Positions 45,091 through 54,659 of a stretch of DNA of 64,000 nt are shown here, piece after piece. A program made the position numbers and the translations under genes. The stretch spans positions 328,953-392,952 of the forward strand of contig NZ_CP099392.1 of assembly GCF_023913515.1 (NCBI RefSeq), in the 5' to 3' direction. Origin of the DNA: Natronococcus sp. CG52 (GTDB lineage: Archaea > Halobacteriota > Halobacteria > Halobacteriales > Natrialbaceae). A model generated the notes under the pieces. It saw only the letters and a program-made list of their open reading frames with translations. It did not search any database and was not told where the DNA came from. How positions within the stretch are numbered: position 1 is the first letter of the stretch; the number at the start of each line of letters is the position of its first letter.

Positions 45091-47815
45091 GAGTGGCGTG
45101 TGTCGTGAATCGTCTTCGGTCGTTCGGTCCTGGTCTCGAGCGAGGTCGGTAACGAACGCGGCGAGCGCCGCGACGCCGACCGGATTGTTCGCGCGCGCGC
45201 CGTCGTCGGTGACTCTGAAGGTGAACGCGCCGACGCGCCCGTCTCCGTGATCGCGGACGGTAACCGCGGCGCTCCAGTTCGCGAGCCACCCCTCGACGTA
45301 TCCGACGCCGACGTCGTCGACGTCTCGGTCGACGTCCGCGACGACGTCGTAGGGGTACAGGCCCTCGAGTTCCCAGCCGGGAACGGTGTCGACGTACTCC
45401 GCGAGCGGTCCGTCGTCGCGGTAGAACAGCGACGCGACGAGGTTCCAGCTCTCGTCTTCGGGGAGGTCGCGGTACTCGAAGAACGCGTCGTCGCTCATGT
45501 GACCGGTCGCGTCCGGAAGCCGAACGAGCGCGCCGCCGCCCTCGACGTACGCTCTCGCGTCGACGTCGGGATCCGCCACCAGCGCGACGTCGGTCGCGTC
45601 CGTAATCGACGGCTCGACGTCGAACCCGATCGCCGTCAGGGTCGACGCCAGTTCGTCGTCGTCGACGGCCACGGTGAGGTCGGTGTCGACCGACGGATCG
45701 GGGACGACGGTGATCGATTCGGCGTTCGAACTCGCGCCGGGTAGCGAGACGGTCAGTTCGTCCGTCGTCGCGTCATCGACGTCCGGGACGGCTATCGAGA
45801 TCGCGTCCTCGACGCGCGTGACGCCGAACCCGTCGCGATCGATCGCGACCGCCCCCTCGCGCCCGCGGAACGACCACGTCACCTCGCCCTCGAGAGGTTC
45901 GTTCGTGTGGTTGCTGACGACGACGTCCGCGGTTAGCGTGTCTCCCGCACCGACCGCGTGTGAGTCGGGTTCGACCATCACGAGGACGTCGTCGTTGATG
46001 CGGGCGAAATCGTCCGTGAAGACCTTCTCCTCGCGCCGGTAGTCGAGCATGCCGTTGAACTCCCACTCGATGTCGGAGAACTCCGTGATGACGTAGCCGG
46101 CGACCCCCTCGCGGGCGCGCATCCGCTCGATCACGTCCTTGATCGAGCGGAACTCGCGCCACTGCCAGGCTTCCGCGAGCGACTCCCAATCGTCGAACAC
46201 GTCCGGGAGCGTCGTCTCCTCGAGGCGGTCGTGGACTCCTTCCGGACGCTTGATCGGATCGTCGAAGAAGTCGTAATCGAACCAGGGCGGCGTTCCGTCG
46301 TAGTGGGCTTCGACCGCGGGCAGATCGCACAGCCCCCAGGTCCCGAACTCCGAGACGATGATCGGCGCGTCGTCCGGATCGGTCTCCGTCGCGCCGTAAT
46401 TCTCCTCGGGGGCGTCGGCCATCGCGTCGATGTCGGTCTCCCACGCGCCCGCGCGGTCCGGACTGACGAAGTAGCGGTGGTAGTCGTTGACGTCGGTCGC
46501 GACGTGTGCCCAGCCCGAGTTGTCGCAGACGATCCGGGTCGGATCTCGCGCCGAAATGTCGTCGTAGAGATCCGCGAGGTACTCCTGTTTCGCCTCGTCC
46601 TCCCAGAGCGACGTCTCCTCGTCGAGCCCTTGCGGGTTCCCGATCCCCCACTCCTCGTTGTAGAGACTCCAGACGATCACGCTCGGCCGGTTGTAGTCTC
46701 GCTCGAGGAGCCCCTCGATCTGCTCGCGAACCTCGCGTTTCGAGCGGTCGGTGTGAACGGTCGGGTTCGCGGGCTCCTCCCAGACGAGGATGCCGAGCCG
46801 GTCGGCGCACTCGAGGAAGTCCGGGTGGGCGGGCTTGATGTGCTTCCGGATCAGGTTGAATCCGAGGTCCTTGGCCGTCCGAACCTCCTCCTCGAACAGC
46901 GATTCGTCGAACGGTCGATAGAGCGTCTCGGGATAGTATCCCTGATCGAGCGCGCCCCGCATGTAGTAGGGCTCACCGTTCAGGTAGAGCCGTCCGTCTC
47001 GAGCCTCGACGGAACGCATCCCGAAGTAGTCCTCGTACCGGTCGACGACCTGCCCGTCGCGGCGCAGGTCGACGGTGACGTCGTACAGCGCCGGCGTTTC
47101 GGGCGTCCAGTACGTCGGGTCCTCGATCGAAACCGTCAGCGACCCCGAGCCGTCGGCGTCGATCGCCGTCTCGCCGCGAGCCGCGTCGTCGCCGTCGCGA
47201 GTGATCCGGACCGCGGCCGTCACCGACGACGAGTCGTCGACGCCCGCGACGTCGAAATCGATGCGCGCACTGTCGTCGTCCAGATCCGGCGTCGCGCGGA
47301 GCCGTTCGACGCGGGTCTCGGGGACGAACTCGAGCGTGACGTCCTGCCAGATCCCGCTGATCCGCTGGTACCACGGCGCGCCCTGTTTGCCGTGCGGGAT
47401 TTCGCTGATGTCCGCCGGGTCGACGACCTCGACGACGATCGCGTTCTCTCCTCCACGACCGCGTCGGTGACGTCAGCTCGAACGGGAGGTAGCCGCCGCG
47501 GTTCTCGCCGACGCGCTCGCCGTTGACCCAGACTGTCGCTTCGTAGTCGACAGCGCCGAATCGGAGCAGTACGCGCTCCTCGGCCGGTAGCTCGAGGGTC
47601 TCCGTCCGTCGATACCACGCTGCGCCCGTGTACTCCCGGTATGCGTCGTCCTCCTGCCACGCACACGGCACCTCGACCGCGTGCGTGCGATTCGGCCAGT
47701 CCGCATCGGGGTCGTACCAGTCGTCAGACCGCCCGTCGTATTCGGGATCCGTTACGAACTGCCAGTGTCCGTTCAGTGCTCTCTGCCGTCGATAGTCTTC
47801 CGTCAGTCGTTCCAT
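45091..47815 (-). pseudogene. GH2-family glycoside hydrolase 2, two frameshifts, fused to dehydratase
   Basis: Homologous over its whole length to the GH2 at 40091. It starts MERLTEDYRRQRALNGHWQF at 47815 with a TATA-like box 27 bases upstream. The N-terminal frame breaks twice within about 30 bases (47450-47480): GGYLPFEL, then DVTDAVVEE, then NAIVVEVVDPADISEIPHGK, each one frame apart. Downstream the protein is intact, with acid/base Glu in VWSLYNEEWG and nucleophile Glu in GYVITEFSDIEWEF. The last beta domain has no stop and runs through a roughly 20-residue polar linker into the dehydratase. It probably hydrolyses imported beta-galactosides. Confidence 0.8.
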
Positions 47816-47840
47816 AGTGTATCTTGTAGCGATCGTCTGT

Positions 47841-47847
47841 TAATACG
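47841..47847 (-). promoter_or_regulatory. TATA-like box of GH2-2
   Basis: On the minus strand CGTATTAACAG is centred about 27 bases before the ATG at 47815. The GH2-dehydratase unit can therefore be transcribed separately from the ABC operon upstream of it. Confidence 0.5.
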
Positions 47848-47872
47848 AGTACTCCGCTTCGATCGAGTCGGA

Positions 47873-49021
47873 TCAGGGAGACGCTTCCTCGGAAACCTGT
47901 TGTCTCGACTCGAGCGTTCTGAGGACGTTCCGTCCGGTCTGTCTGTCGAAGACGTGGATGTCCGCCGGGTCGAACGTGAACTGAACCGGTTCGCCGACCG
48001 TCGGTTTCACGTCGCTCGGGACGCGAACTCGACACTCGTTCCCGCCGACGTCGAGGTAGACGAAGTTGTCGCTTCCCGCAACCTCGACCACCTCGACCGT
48101 CGCGGAGATGGCGTTGGCGCCGTCGGAACCGAGCGAGATGTTCTCGGGTCGGATCCCCAGCTCGAGACCGTCTCCCGTCTGGCCCTCTCGGATCGCCTCA
48201 GCGACCGGTTCGGGAACCGAGTACTCGACGTGGTCGCCGACGAGCGTCCGCTCGTTCAACTCGACGTCGAAGAAGTTCATCGACGGACTTCCGATAAAGT
48301 CCGCGACGAATCGGTTCACGGGTCGGTCGTATATCTCGTCCGGTGTCGCGAACTGCTGGAGTTCGCCCGCGTTCAGAACGATAATGCGGTCGCTCATCGT
48401 GAGCGCCTCGTGCTGATCGTGGGTGACGTAGATCGTCGTCGTTCCCAGATCCTCCTGCAGACGCTGGAGTTCGGTCCGCATGTGGACTTTGAGCTTCGCG
48501 TCGAGGTTCGACAGCGGCTCGTCCATCAGGAAGACCTCGGGGTCGCGGACGATGGCTCGTCCCGTCGCGACGCGCTGTTGTTGTCCGCCGGAGAGCTCGC
48601 TCGGCTTAGCGCTCAACTGGTCCTCGATACCCATCATTTCAGCCGTCTCTTGCACTCGCTGTTTGATCTCGTTATCCGGAAGGTCCGTCGTCAGCTTCAG
48701 CCCGTAGGACATGTTTTTCCGGACCGACATATGCGGATAGAGCGCGTAGTTCTGGAACACCATAGCGATGCCACGGTGCTGCGGTTCGACGCCCTTGACG
48801 CTCTCGCCACCGATTTGGATGTCGCCATCGGATATTTTCTCGAGACCTGCGATCATCCGAAGCAACGTCGACTTGCCCGATCCGGATGGTCCGACGATCG
48901 TGATGAACTCGCCGGGTTCAATGTGGGCGTCAACCCCCTCGATGGCAACGAACTCATCGCCGTACACCTTTCTCGCGTCATCGAACGTAATCGATGCCGT
49001 TCCGTCGTTCGAACTCGTCAT
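47873..49021 (-). CDS. Sugar ABC transporter ATPase (MalK/UgpC type) 1
   Basis: 382 residues from the ATG at 49021, with GGAGGG just upstream; an earlier ATG at 49045 lacks this. Walker A GPSGSGKS lies at about 45-52. The Q-loop VFQNYALYPHM, signature LSGGQQQRVATGRAI and Walker B VFLMDEPLSNLDAKL follow. The C-terminal 140 residues form the OB-like TOBE domain of CUT1 ATPases (GIRPENISLG). It energises the permease pair encoded upstream in the same operon and is its last gene before GH2-2. Confidence 0.9.
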   Translation of the reverse strand: MTSSNDGTASITFDDARKVYGDEFVAIEGVDAHIEPGEFITIVGPSGSGKSTLLRMIAGLEKISDGDIQIGGESVKGVEPQHRGIAMVFQNYALYPHMSVRKNMSYGLKLTTDLPDNEIKQRVQETAEMMGIEDQLSAKPSELSGGQQQRVATGRAIVRDPEVFLMDEPLSNLDAKLKVHMRTELQRLQEDLGTTTIYVTHDQHEALTMSDRIIVLNAGELQQFATPDEIYDRPVNRFVADFIGSPSMNFFDVELNERTLVGDHVEYSVPEPVAEAIREGQTGDGLELGIRPENISLGSDGANAISATVEVVEVAGSDNFVYLDVGGNECRVRVPSDVKPTVGEPVQFTFDPADIHVFDRQTGRNVLRTLESRQQVSEEASP

Positions 49022-49130
49022 AGTACCCTCCGCGCGTGCTCGCACGCTTTCGTAGCTATTGCTTCCGAGGGGCTCATCTCACCCGTCTCCGGGGGCGCGG
49101 TGCGTGATCGATCGAATCTCGTACTGTCTA

Positions 49131-49766
49131 TCATCGTTCTGGAACTGATGTCGTAAGTTGGTCGGTTTCGGTAATGAATTCGATGTGAAGCGTGAAGGCG
49201 ACGCCGGCGAACAAAAGTGCTACAGCAACGGTCAGCAGCGACGTCACCGTCAACAGCACGGTGGTTACGATTCCCAGCGCGACGGCGCCGATGGCGTGCC
49301 GTGCGGTCCACAGATACCCGTCGGTTATCGCGTCCGCTGCGGGCTTTCCTTCGGCCAGTCCCAGAAGAACAGGGATTGACACGAGCCAGGCGTACAATCC
49401 GGCGTAAGCCGCACCGAGCGTGAGCAGGCCCGCCAGAACCGTCCCGTCGGCGAGGTACGCGAGTGCGTACATTCCCGAAACCGCTAGCAATATTGGCGGA
49501 ACGAGTCCGACGAGCGTCGCATGGATGAACTGCGCTCGGAAGATCCCGCTGACGGCGCCCCAATCGACGCCTTCAGCGCCCGCCTCTCGAAGCGAGAGCA
49601 CGGCACGGTAGGCGCCGACGGTGGCGGGGCCGATCGTGACGATCGGCAACGATACCAGGAACCACGCGAGGCTAATCTTGACGATCGAGACGAGGTTGAC
49701 CCAGACGAAGCGGACCGTTCGCTCGAGCGTCGCGTACATGGGATCGATATCGTCGGGAGCGTTCAT
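49131..49766 (-). CDS. DUF624 (YesL-like) membrane protein
   Basis: 211 residues from the ATG at 49766, which overlaps the permease stop. It has five hydrophobic helices. The opening FVWVNLVSIVKISLAWFLVS and the GPATVGAYRAVLSLREAG loop (about 45-62) match DUF624, a family repeatedly found beside CUT1 sugar transporters, such as yesL in rhamnogalacturonan loci. Its role is unknown but a helper in transport is likely (inference). It sits between the second permease and the ATPase gene in the operon. Confidence 0.8.
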   Translation of the reverse strand: MNAPDDIDPMYATLERTVRFVWVNLVSIVKISLAWFLVSLPIVTIGPATVGAYRAVLSLREAGAEGVDWGAVSGIFRAQFIHATLVGLVPPILLAVSGMYALAYLADGTVLAGLLTLGAAYAGLYAWLVSIPVLLGLAEGKPAADAITDGYLWTARHAIGAVALGIVTTVLLTVTSLLTVAVALLFAGVAFTLHIEFITETDQLTTSVPER

Positions 49767-50626
49767 TTCGTCGTCCCCTGCATTTCGACCGCTTTTACGA
49801 GGTGATTCTGTATGAGCAGGAAGACCAGGAGCAGCGGCAGCGATGCAACGACCGCCGAAGCCATTTCGATTCCCGGTTCGGTAGTGCCCATTCCCTCCTG
49901 GACCGTCACGATTCCGATCGGGAGCGTGTACATCCCCTCGCTTTGAAGGATGACGAGCGGCCAGAGAAATGCGTTCCACGTCCAGACGAAGATAAACAGC
50001 CCGAGTGAAGCGAGTGCGGAACGCATCATCGGTAAGATGATAGTCGTGAAGGTTCGGATTCGAGAAAACCCGTCGAGTCGGGCTGCTTCCTCGACCTCGA
50101 CGGGGATATCCTTGAAGAACTGGACGAGCATGAACACGCCCAGCGGACCGGCCGCGGCCGGAAGAACGACACCCCACAAGGAGTTGATGAGGCCGAGTTC
50201 GTTCACGATCACGTAGACGGGAACGAGATTCACGATTGTGGGCACCATGAAACTCGCCACGATCAGCGAAAAGAGAACGGAGCGACCCGGCCACTCGAGT
50301 CGGGTGAGCGAGTAGGCGATCATGGCGTCGATCAACAGCACGATGACAGTAGTTACCAGCGCCAGAATGAACGTGTTGATGGTCCACTGGACGATCAGCG
50401 TGCCCTCGAAGAGCACTTCGTACCACTGGAACGTGATGTCTCTCGGAATCAAGTGCGGCGTACTGGAGTAAATTTGTCCGCGGGGCATAACCGACGTCGC
50501 GAACATCCACCAATACGGGATAACAAACAGGAACGCCGCTCCGTACACGGCGGCGTATACGCCGACCGTTCGAAGATCCGCGTCAAACGATACACCCTCT
50601 ATCAACCGTCGCGATCGTGTACTCAT
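49763..50626 (-). CDS. Sugar ABC transporter permease (MalG type) 1
   Basis: 287 residues from the ATG at 50626. Six membrane segments, with the conserved EAA loop EEAARLDGFSRIRTFTTIIL at about 187-206 that docks with the ATPase. The start overlaps the stop of the other permease by four bases. Together with the MalF-type permease, solute-binding protein and ATPase of this operon it forms a CUT1 importer, most likely for an oligosaccharide or galactoside. Confidence 0.9.
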   Translation of the reverse strand: MSTRSRRLIEGVSFDADLRTVGVYAAVYGAAFLFVIPYWWMFATSVMPRGQIYSSTPHLIPRDITFQWYEVLFEGTLIVQWTINTFILALVTTVIVLLIDAMIAYSLTRLEWPGRSVLFSLIVASFMVPTIVNLVPVYVIVNELGLINSLWGVVLPAAAGPLGVFMLVQFFKDIPVEVEEAARLDGFSRIRTFTTIILPMMRSALASLGLFIFVWTWNAFLWPLVILQSEGMYTLPIGIVTVQEGMGTTEPGIEMASAVVASLPLLLVFLLIQNHLVKAVEMQGTTK

Positions 50627-51546
50627 TCTTTGGTTCCTCCTAGCAGGTAGTAGCTGACCGACGATACGGCGACCAAGATGAGAAACAGAACGTACCCGAT
50701 TGCGGCTGCGTAACCGAACTCCCGACCAGCAAAGGCCGTGTTGTACAGGTACACGACGATCGTGGTCGTCTGGAAACTCGGTCCACCGTCGGTCATGATG
50801 AACGGCTGGCCGAACACCTGGAACGAAGTGATGAACGAGACGATTACGACGAAGATGAGGGGGTTCTTCATCTGAGGAATCGTGATATCTCGCATCATTC
50901 GCCACGAACTGGCCCCGTCTAGTTTCGCAGCCTCGTAGAGCCTGTTCGAGACGTTCTGGCGCGCTGCCAGCAAGATGATGAAGTTGAACGCGATCGTCCA
51001 CCAAACCGTCGCGATGGCTATCGCCGGCATTGCGAGCGTGTGGCTATTCAACCAGCTCCCACCCGTAGTATAGTAGGAGATCAGTCCATTTCCGCCAAAG
51101 AGGTCTCCCCACAGGATACCGATTACGGCTACGGTGAGGACGTACGGACTAAAGAAGATCGTTCGTAACAACCACTTCCCCTTTATTTCTCGATTGACTC
51201 CGAGCGCAAGCAGGAGCGACCCGATGACGAGCAGCGGCACCGTGAGTGTGACGAAGTACGCGGTGTTCCACATCGCGGACCAGAACTGCGGGTCGGTCAA
51301 GAGCGACTGGTAGTTCTGAAACCCGATAAACTCCGATCGAGCTGGAGTCGTCGCGTTCCAGTCGTGAAAGCTCATGTACAGACCCAACAGCAACGGGCCG
51401 AAAAGAAATCCGCCGGCGATAACGAGGTACGGGAGCGCGAAACCGATGCCCGCAATCTGCTCGCGCGTTTCTCGCGACGTCGGATCGATACCGAGCACCC
51501 GCTCGTTCGTGCTCGACTCGTTGTCTGTTTGAGGCATAGTGGACAC
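50623..51546 (-). CDS. Sugar ABC transporter permease (MalF type) 1
   Basis: 307 residues; ATG 51537 is an alternative start. Six membrane segments after a hydrophilic N-terminus of about 30 residues. The EAA loop YEAAKLDGASSWRMMRDITI is at about 203-222, and the periplasmic-type loop FVGFxNY equivalent is FIGFQNYQSLL near residue 73. It directly follows the solute-binding protein gene and overlaps the MalG-type gene. Membrane component of the CUT1 importer. Confidence 0.9.
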   Translation of the reverse strand: MSTMPQTDNESSTNERVLGIDPTSRETREQIAGIGFALPYLVIAGGFLFGPLLLGLYMSFHDWNATTPARSEFIGFQNYQSLLTDPQFWSAMWNTAYFVTLTVPLLVIGSLLLALGVNREIKGKWLLRTIFFSPYVLTVAVIGILWGDLFGGNGLISYYTTGGSWLNSHTLAMPAIAIATVWWTIAFNFIILLAARQNVSNRLYEAAKLDGASSWRMMRDITIPQMKNPLIFVVIVSFITSFQVFGQPFIMTDGGPSFQTTTIVVYLYNTAFAGREFGYAAAIGYVLFLILVAVSSVSYYLLGGTKE

Positions 51547-52843
51547 TACTCGAAGGTTTCCCGAATACCTTCCACGGCGTCGTCCAAGGCTTCTTCGGGG
51601 CTCAGATTGCCGCTTCGCATATCATCTATCGGTTGATACAGCTGCTGTTTGTAGGCGGTATTGTTCGGCGTCGCGGGCGGCGCTACGCCGCGACCATCGT
51701 CGATCATCGCGGTGAACGTTTCCAGCGTATCGCTCCACGTATCGCTCTCGCGGAGTTCGTCGCTTTCCAGGGCCTCCAAACTGGCCGGCATGTGTCCGGC
51801 TTCGTACCCCCAAGCGTCATTGTAGGTCTGAGTCAGCAGGCGGACCGTTTCGACCGCTTCCTCGTGACGTTCGGTATCTCGCTCCTCGTTCTTCGGTATG
51901 ACCAGTACGTGGCTGGATTGGTTAGTGAACGTGGCCTCCGAATTCGGCATAACCGCCGGCTCGGTCATACCGAACTCGAAGTCGTTCCGGCGGGTGGGAC
52001 TGACGTGCCACGTTCCGTTGATGTCCATTCCTAACTCGCCGGCGTTCCACGCGTCGTCTCCCACGTCGCCGTCCTCCGGCATCCATTCGCGCTCGTGAAC
52101 CCAGTCGTGGAGTTCTTGCAGAACCGCGAGTCCCTCGTCGTTATCGAACGTCGGCTCGAAGTTTTCGTCCAGTTCCGGCGTCGGTTCACCCGCCAAGCTG
52201 GAGAGTGCCATCCGAAAGTTCATCGTTACGAGCCCCCCCTCGAAGATATTCACCGCCCAGTGGTCCGTATTTTCGGTGATGGCGTTTGCAGCCTCCTCGA
52301 ACTCCTCGTAGTTGCTCGGCGGCTCCTCCGGATCGAGTCCCGCTTCCTCGAATATCTCCTTGTTATAGTACAGCCCGAGGGGTGGGTATCGAGGGGTGCG
52401 GCGAGTTGTTCTCCGTCGACGACGACGGCCTCCGCAACTTCATCGACGTACGGATCCGATCCGATTTCGTCGGTGAGCGGCGTAACCAGATCTTCGTACT
52501 CGCGGATCATATCCGCGTGGAGGACGGCCACATCCGGATACTCATCGCCCGTCAAGGACGTATAGAGGCGATCGTAGTACTCGCCGTGTGGAACGCGCTG
52601 CCGATTGATGTGGAGGTCATCGTGATCGTCGCTCTCGTTTATTTCGGTCACCATACCCTCCATAGCATCGCCGTCCCCGCCGGTGAAGAGCGTCCAGTAC
52701 TCGACGCCGTCTTGCTGGCTGCCTCCCATGAGACCGGTACAGCCAGCGATCCCGGCCGCTCCGATAGCACCCGTGGTTTGCAGGAACCGCCGTCGGTTTA
52801 CGGAGGTACCTCTACCGTCGCAACACCTGTTATTCAGTGTCAT
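51546..52843 (-). pseudogene. Sugar ABC solute-binding lipoprotein 1, one frameshift
   Basis: From the ATG at 52843 the frame gives a Tat lipoprotein signal (VNRRRFLQTTGAIGAAGIAG then Cys) and the first lobe (TLFTGGDGDAMEGMVTEINE). Near 52385 one base of a G-rich run is lost after LAAPLDTHP. The next frame continues LYYNKEIFEEAGLDPEEPPS and runs to 51546 with a normal second lobe. The rebuilt protein is about 432 residues. It would capture sugar outside the cell for the following permeases. The rest of the operon is intact, so a read error is plausible. A TATA-like ATATAT at 52871-52876 fits a leaderless start. Confidence 0.82.
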
Positions 52844-52870
52844 ACACTGTTACTATTGACTTATCCCCCT

Positions 52871-52876
52871 ATATAT
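52871..52876 (-). promoter_or_regulatory. TATA box of sugar ABC operon 1
   Basis: ATATAT centred about 29 bases before the leftward ATG at 52843; consistent with a short or absent leader for the whole SBP-permease-permease-DUF624-ATPase operon. Confidence 0.55.
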
Positions 52877-52886
52877 CTCCTTTGGT

Positions 52887-52901
52887 GTGAACGGCGCTCA
52901 C
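52887..52901. promoter_or_regulatory. Imperfect inverted repeat between ABC operon 1 and GH43
   Basis: GTGAACGGCGCTCAC, arms GTGA/TCAC with a partly symmetric centre, lies between the divergent TATA boxes at 52871 and about 52931. It resembles the half-site of the repeats near IclR 2, in opposite order. Candidate shared operator. Confidence 0.3.
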
Positions 52902-52961
52902 GGGCGTTTGGCTGAAATTTTCAAGTAAGAGATAAAGTTACCGCAGGTGAATAGGGAAGAT

Positions 52962-53999
52962 ATGGATCGGAGACGATTCTTAGCGACGACCACGATCTTC
53001 GGCCTTACGGGATGCCTCGAGACGATCGCCGAAACGGAAACGTACGAAAACTCGGTGTTCGAACCCACGATGGCCGACCCGTCGATCATCCGGTACTCGG
53101 CGGACGACGGCGACGTCTTCTACGTCTACGGCACCGAAGACCACTGGTATCACGAGTCGGATCGACACGATACGCACGGACGACAGCTGATTCCGATCGC
53201 CAAATCCCGCGACCTCGTCGAGTGGGAGTACGTCGGCGAAGTGTTCGACACGAAACCCGACTGGAAGGAGGGCGGCGGCCTCTGGGCACCCGATATCGCC
53301 GAGTACAACGACCAGTTCTACCTGTACTACGCCTACTCGGAGTGGGGCGACGAGAATCCGGCGATCGGCGTCGCCACCGCCGATCACCCCGCGGGGCCGT
53401 TCGACGCCCGCGGCAAATTGTTCGACAGCGAGGAAATCGGCGTCGAGAACTCCATCGATCCGTTCTTCATGCTCGAAGACGGGACGCCGTACCTCTTCTG
53501 GGGGAGCTGGTACGGTATCTGGGGCGTCGAACTCTCCGACGATGGTCTCGAGGTCGCCGGTGAACCGTTCCGTATCGCCGCCGACGATCACTTCGAAGCG
53601 CCGTGGATCATCGAGCGCGACGGCTACTACTACTTCTTCGGCTCGAACGGCTCCTGTTGTGACGGGGGGAGAAGCACCTACCACGTCGTCGTCGGTCGCT
53701 CCGAATCCTTCGACGGTCCGTACGTGAACCGAAACGGCGATTCGATCGAGAACTACCCGGGAACGACGATTCTCGAGGGTGGCGAGGCGTTTCTCGGTCC
53801 GGGGCACAACGCGGTCATCCGAGACGACGACGGCGACGACTGGCTCGTGTACCACGCGTATCACGCCGACGACGTCTGGATCAACGACACGCCGCGTCGG
53901 GCGCTACTGATCGATCGAATCCGGTGGGAGGACGGCTGGCCGACGATCGAAGACGGCGTTCCGAGCGAGGAGGCCGGCGCGCCGGTCGTCGAACGCTGA
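52962..53999 (+). CDS. GH43-family glycosidase, Tat lipoprotein
   Basis: 345 residues from the ATG at 52962, placed 27 bases after a GATAAAG box; a GTG at 52947 adds five residues. The start MDRRRFLATTTIFGLTGC is a Tat signal with lipobox Cys18. The five-bladed propeller residues fit GH43: base Asp in MADPSII (D39), pKa-modulating Asp in NSIDPFFM (D166) and acid Glu in FEAPWII (E212). The family splits alpha-L-arabinosides, beta-xylosides or beta-galactosides. Being anchored outside the cell, it likely trims the polymer before uptake. Divergent from the sugar ABC operon. Confidence 0.85.
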   Translation: MDRRRFLATTTIFGLTGCLETIAETETYENSVFEPTMADPSIIRYSADDGDVFYVYGTEDHWYHESDRHDTHGRQLIPIAKSRDLVEWEYVGEVFDTKPDWKEGGGLWAPDIAEYNDQFYLYYAYSEWGDENPAIGVATADHPAGPFDARGKLFDSEEIGVENSIDPFFMLEDGTPYLFWGSWYGIWGVELSDDGLEVAGEPFRIAADDHFEAPWIIERDGYYYFFGSNGSCCDGGRSTYHVVVGRSESFDGPYVNRNGDSIENYPGTTILEGGEAFLGPGHNAVIRDDDGDDWLVYHAYHADDVWINDTPRRALLIDRIRWEDGWPTIEDGVPSEEAGAPVVER

Positions 54000-54659
54000 C
54001 GCCTCGAGTACCGATACTCGATCCCGCCCGTCGTTTCGAATCGGGAAATCGGGGCTACCAGTCGAATTGCGACGGCGAACACGGTACCTGTCCCGAACTA
54101 TTCGCGCCTCCAGCAGTTCCGTTACGCTGCCGCTCCGCGTTCTGAGTCGACTTTGCGCGGATAACCCGATGACTCGGGTGGCATTCGATCCGCAGTAGCT
54201 CTGTATCTTATTAGGAAACAAAGCTGGGTGCGAGGTAACGGAAGGACAACGGGATTGGCCCAGCAGCGACCCGCCTTACACGACCGTGTCGTGGAGAAGA
54301 CGGATCCGTCCCGCCAACCAATTACAGCCATATTATTGTAAATACCAGTCCACTTCCGGATCAGTCGGCTACCTACTGAGAACGAACAGATCAGCGCGTC
54401 AATCGAGCGACGAGACGGTGGTTACCACCGATTTTTCATCGCCTAGCCCTAATTTAGGGCGAATCGGACTCCGTTTCTCATTAAGACACGACCTATTTCG
54501 TACGAAGAGACGGCGGGTAAACGGCCACGAGAGCACCGCCGGTCGAATCGTGCGTAACGGAGACACTGCGCGGCGTGGGATCGATTCAGATCAAGGTCAG
54601 TCCTCGATCGAGATCAGTGGCGGACGATTCGGGACGAACTATCGATTTCGTTTGAGATC
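54000..54659. other. Long intergenic region with possible small RNA
   Basis: 660 bases without a protein gene. It has an AT-rich promoter-like patch at 54332-54346, a hairpin plus T-run at 54416-54435 and a perfect palindrome GCCCTAA-T-TTAGGGC at 54446-54460. Confidence 0.4.
54416..54435 (+). terminator. Hairpin plus T-run
   Basis: CGGTGG-TTA-CCACCG (54416-54430) followed by ATTTTTC. A terminator-like shape over 400 bases after the GH43 stop; it may end a short RNA instead. Confidence 0.4.

Noticed and set aside
47681..49156. 491-codon plus-strand frame
   Set aside because: Antisense to the ABC ATPase with complete Walker motifs; shadow frame.
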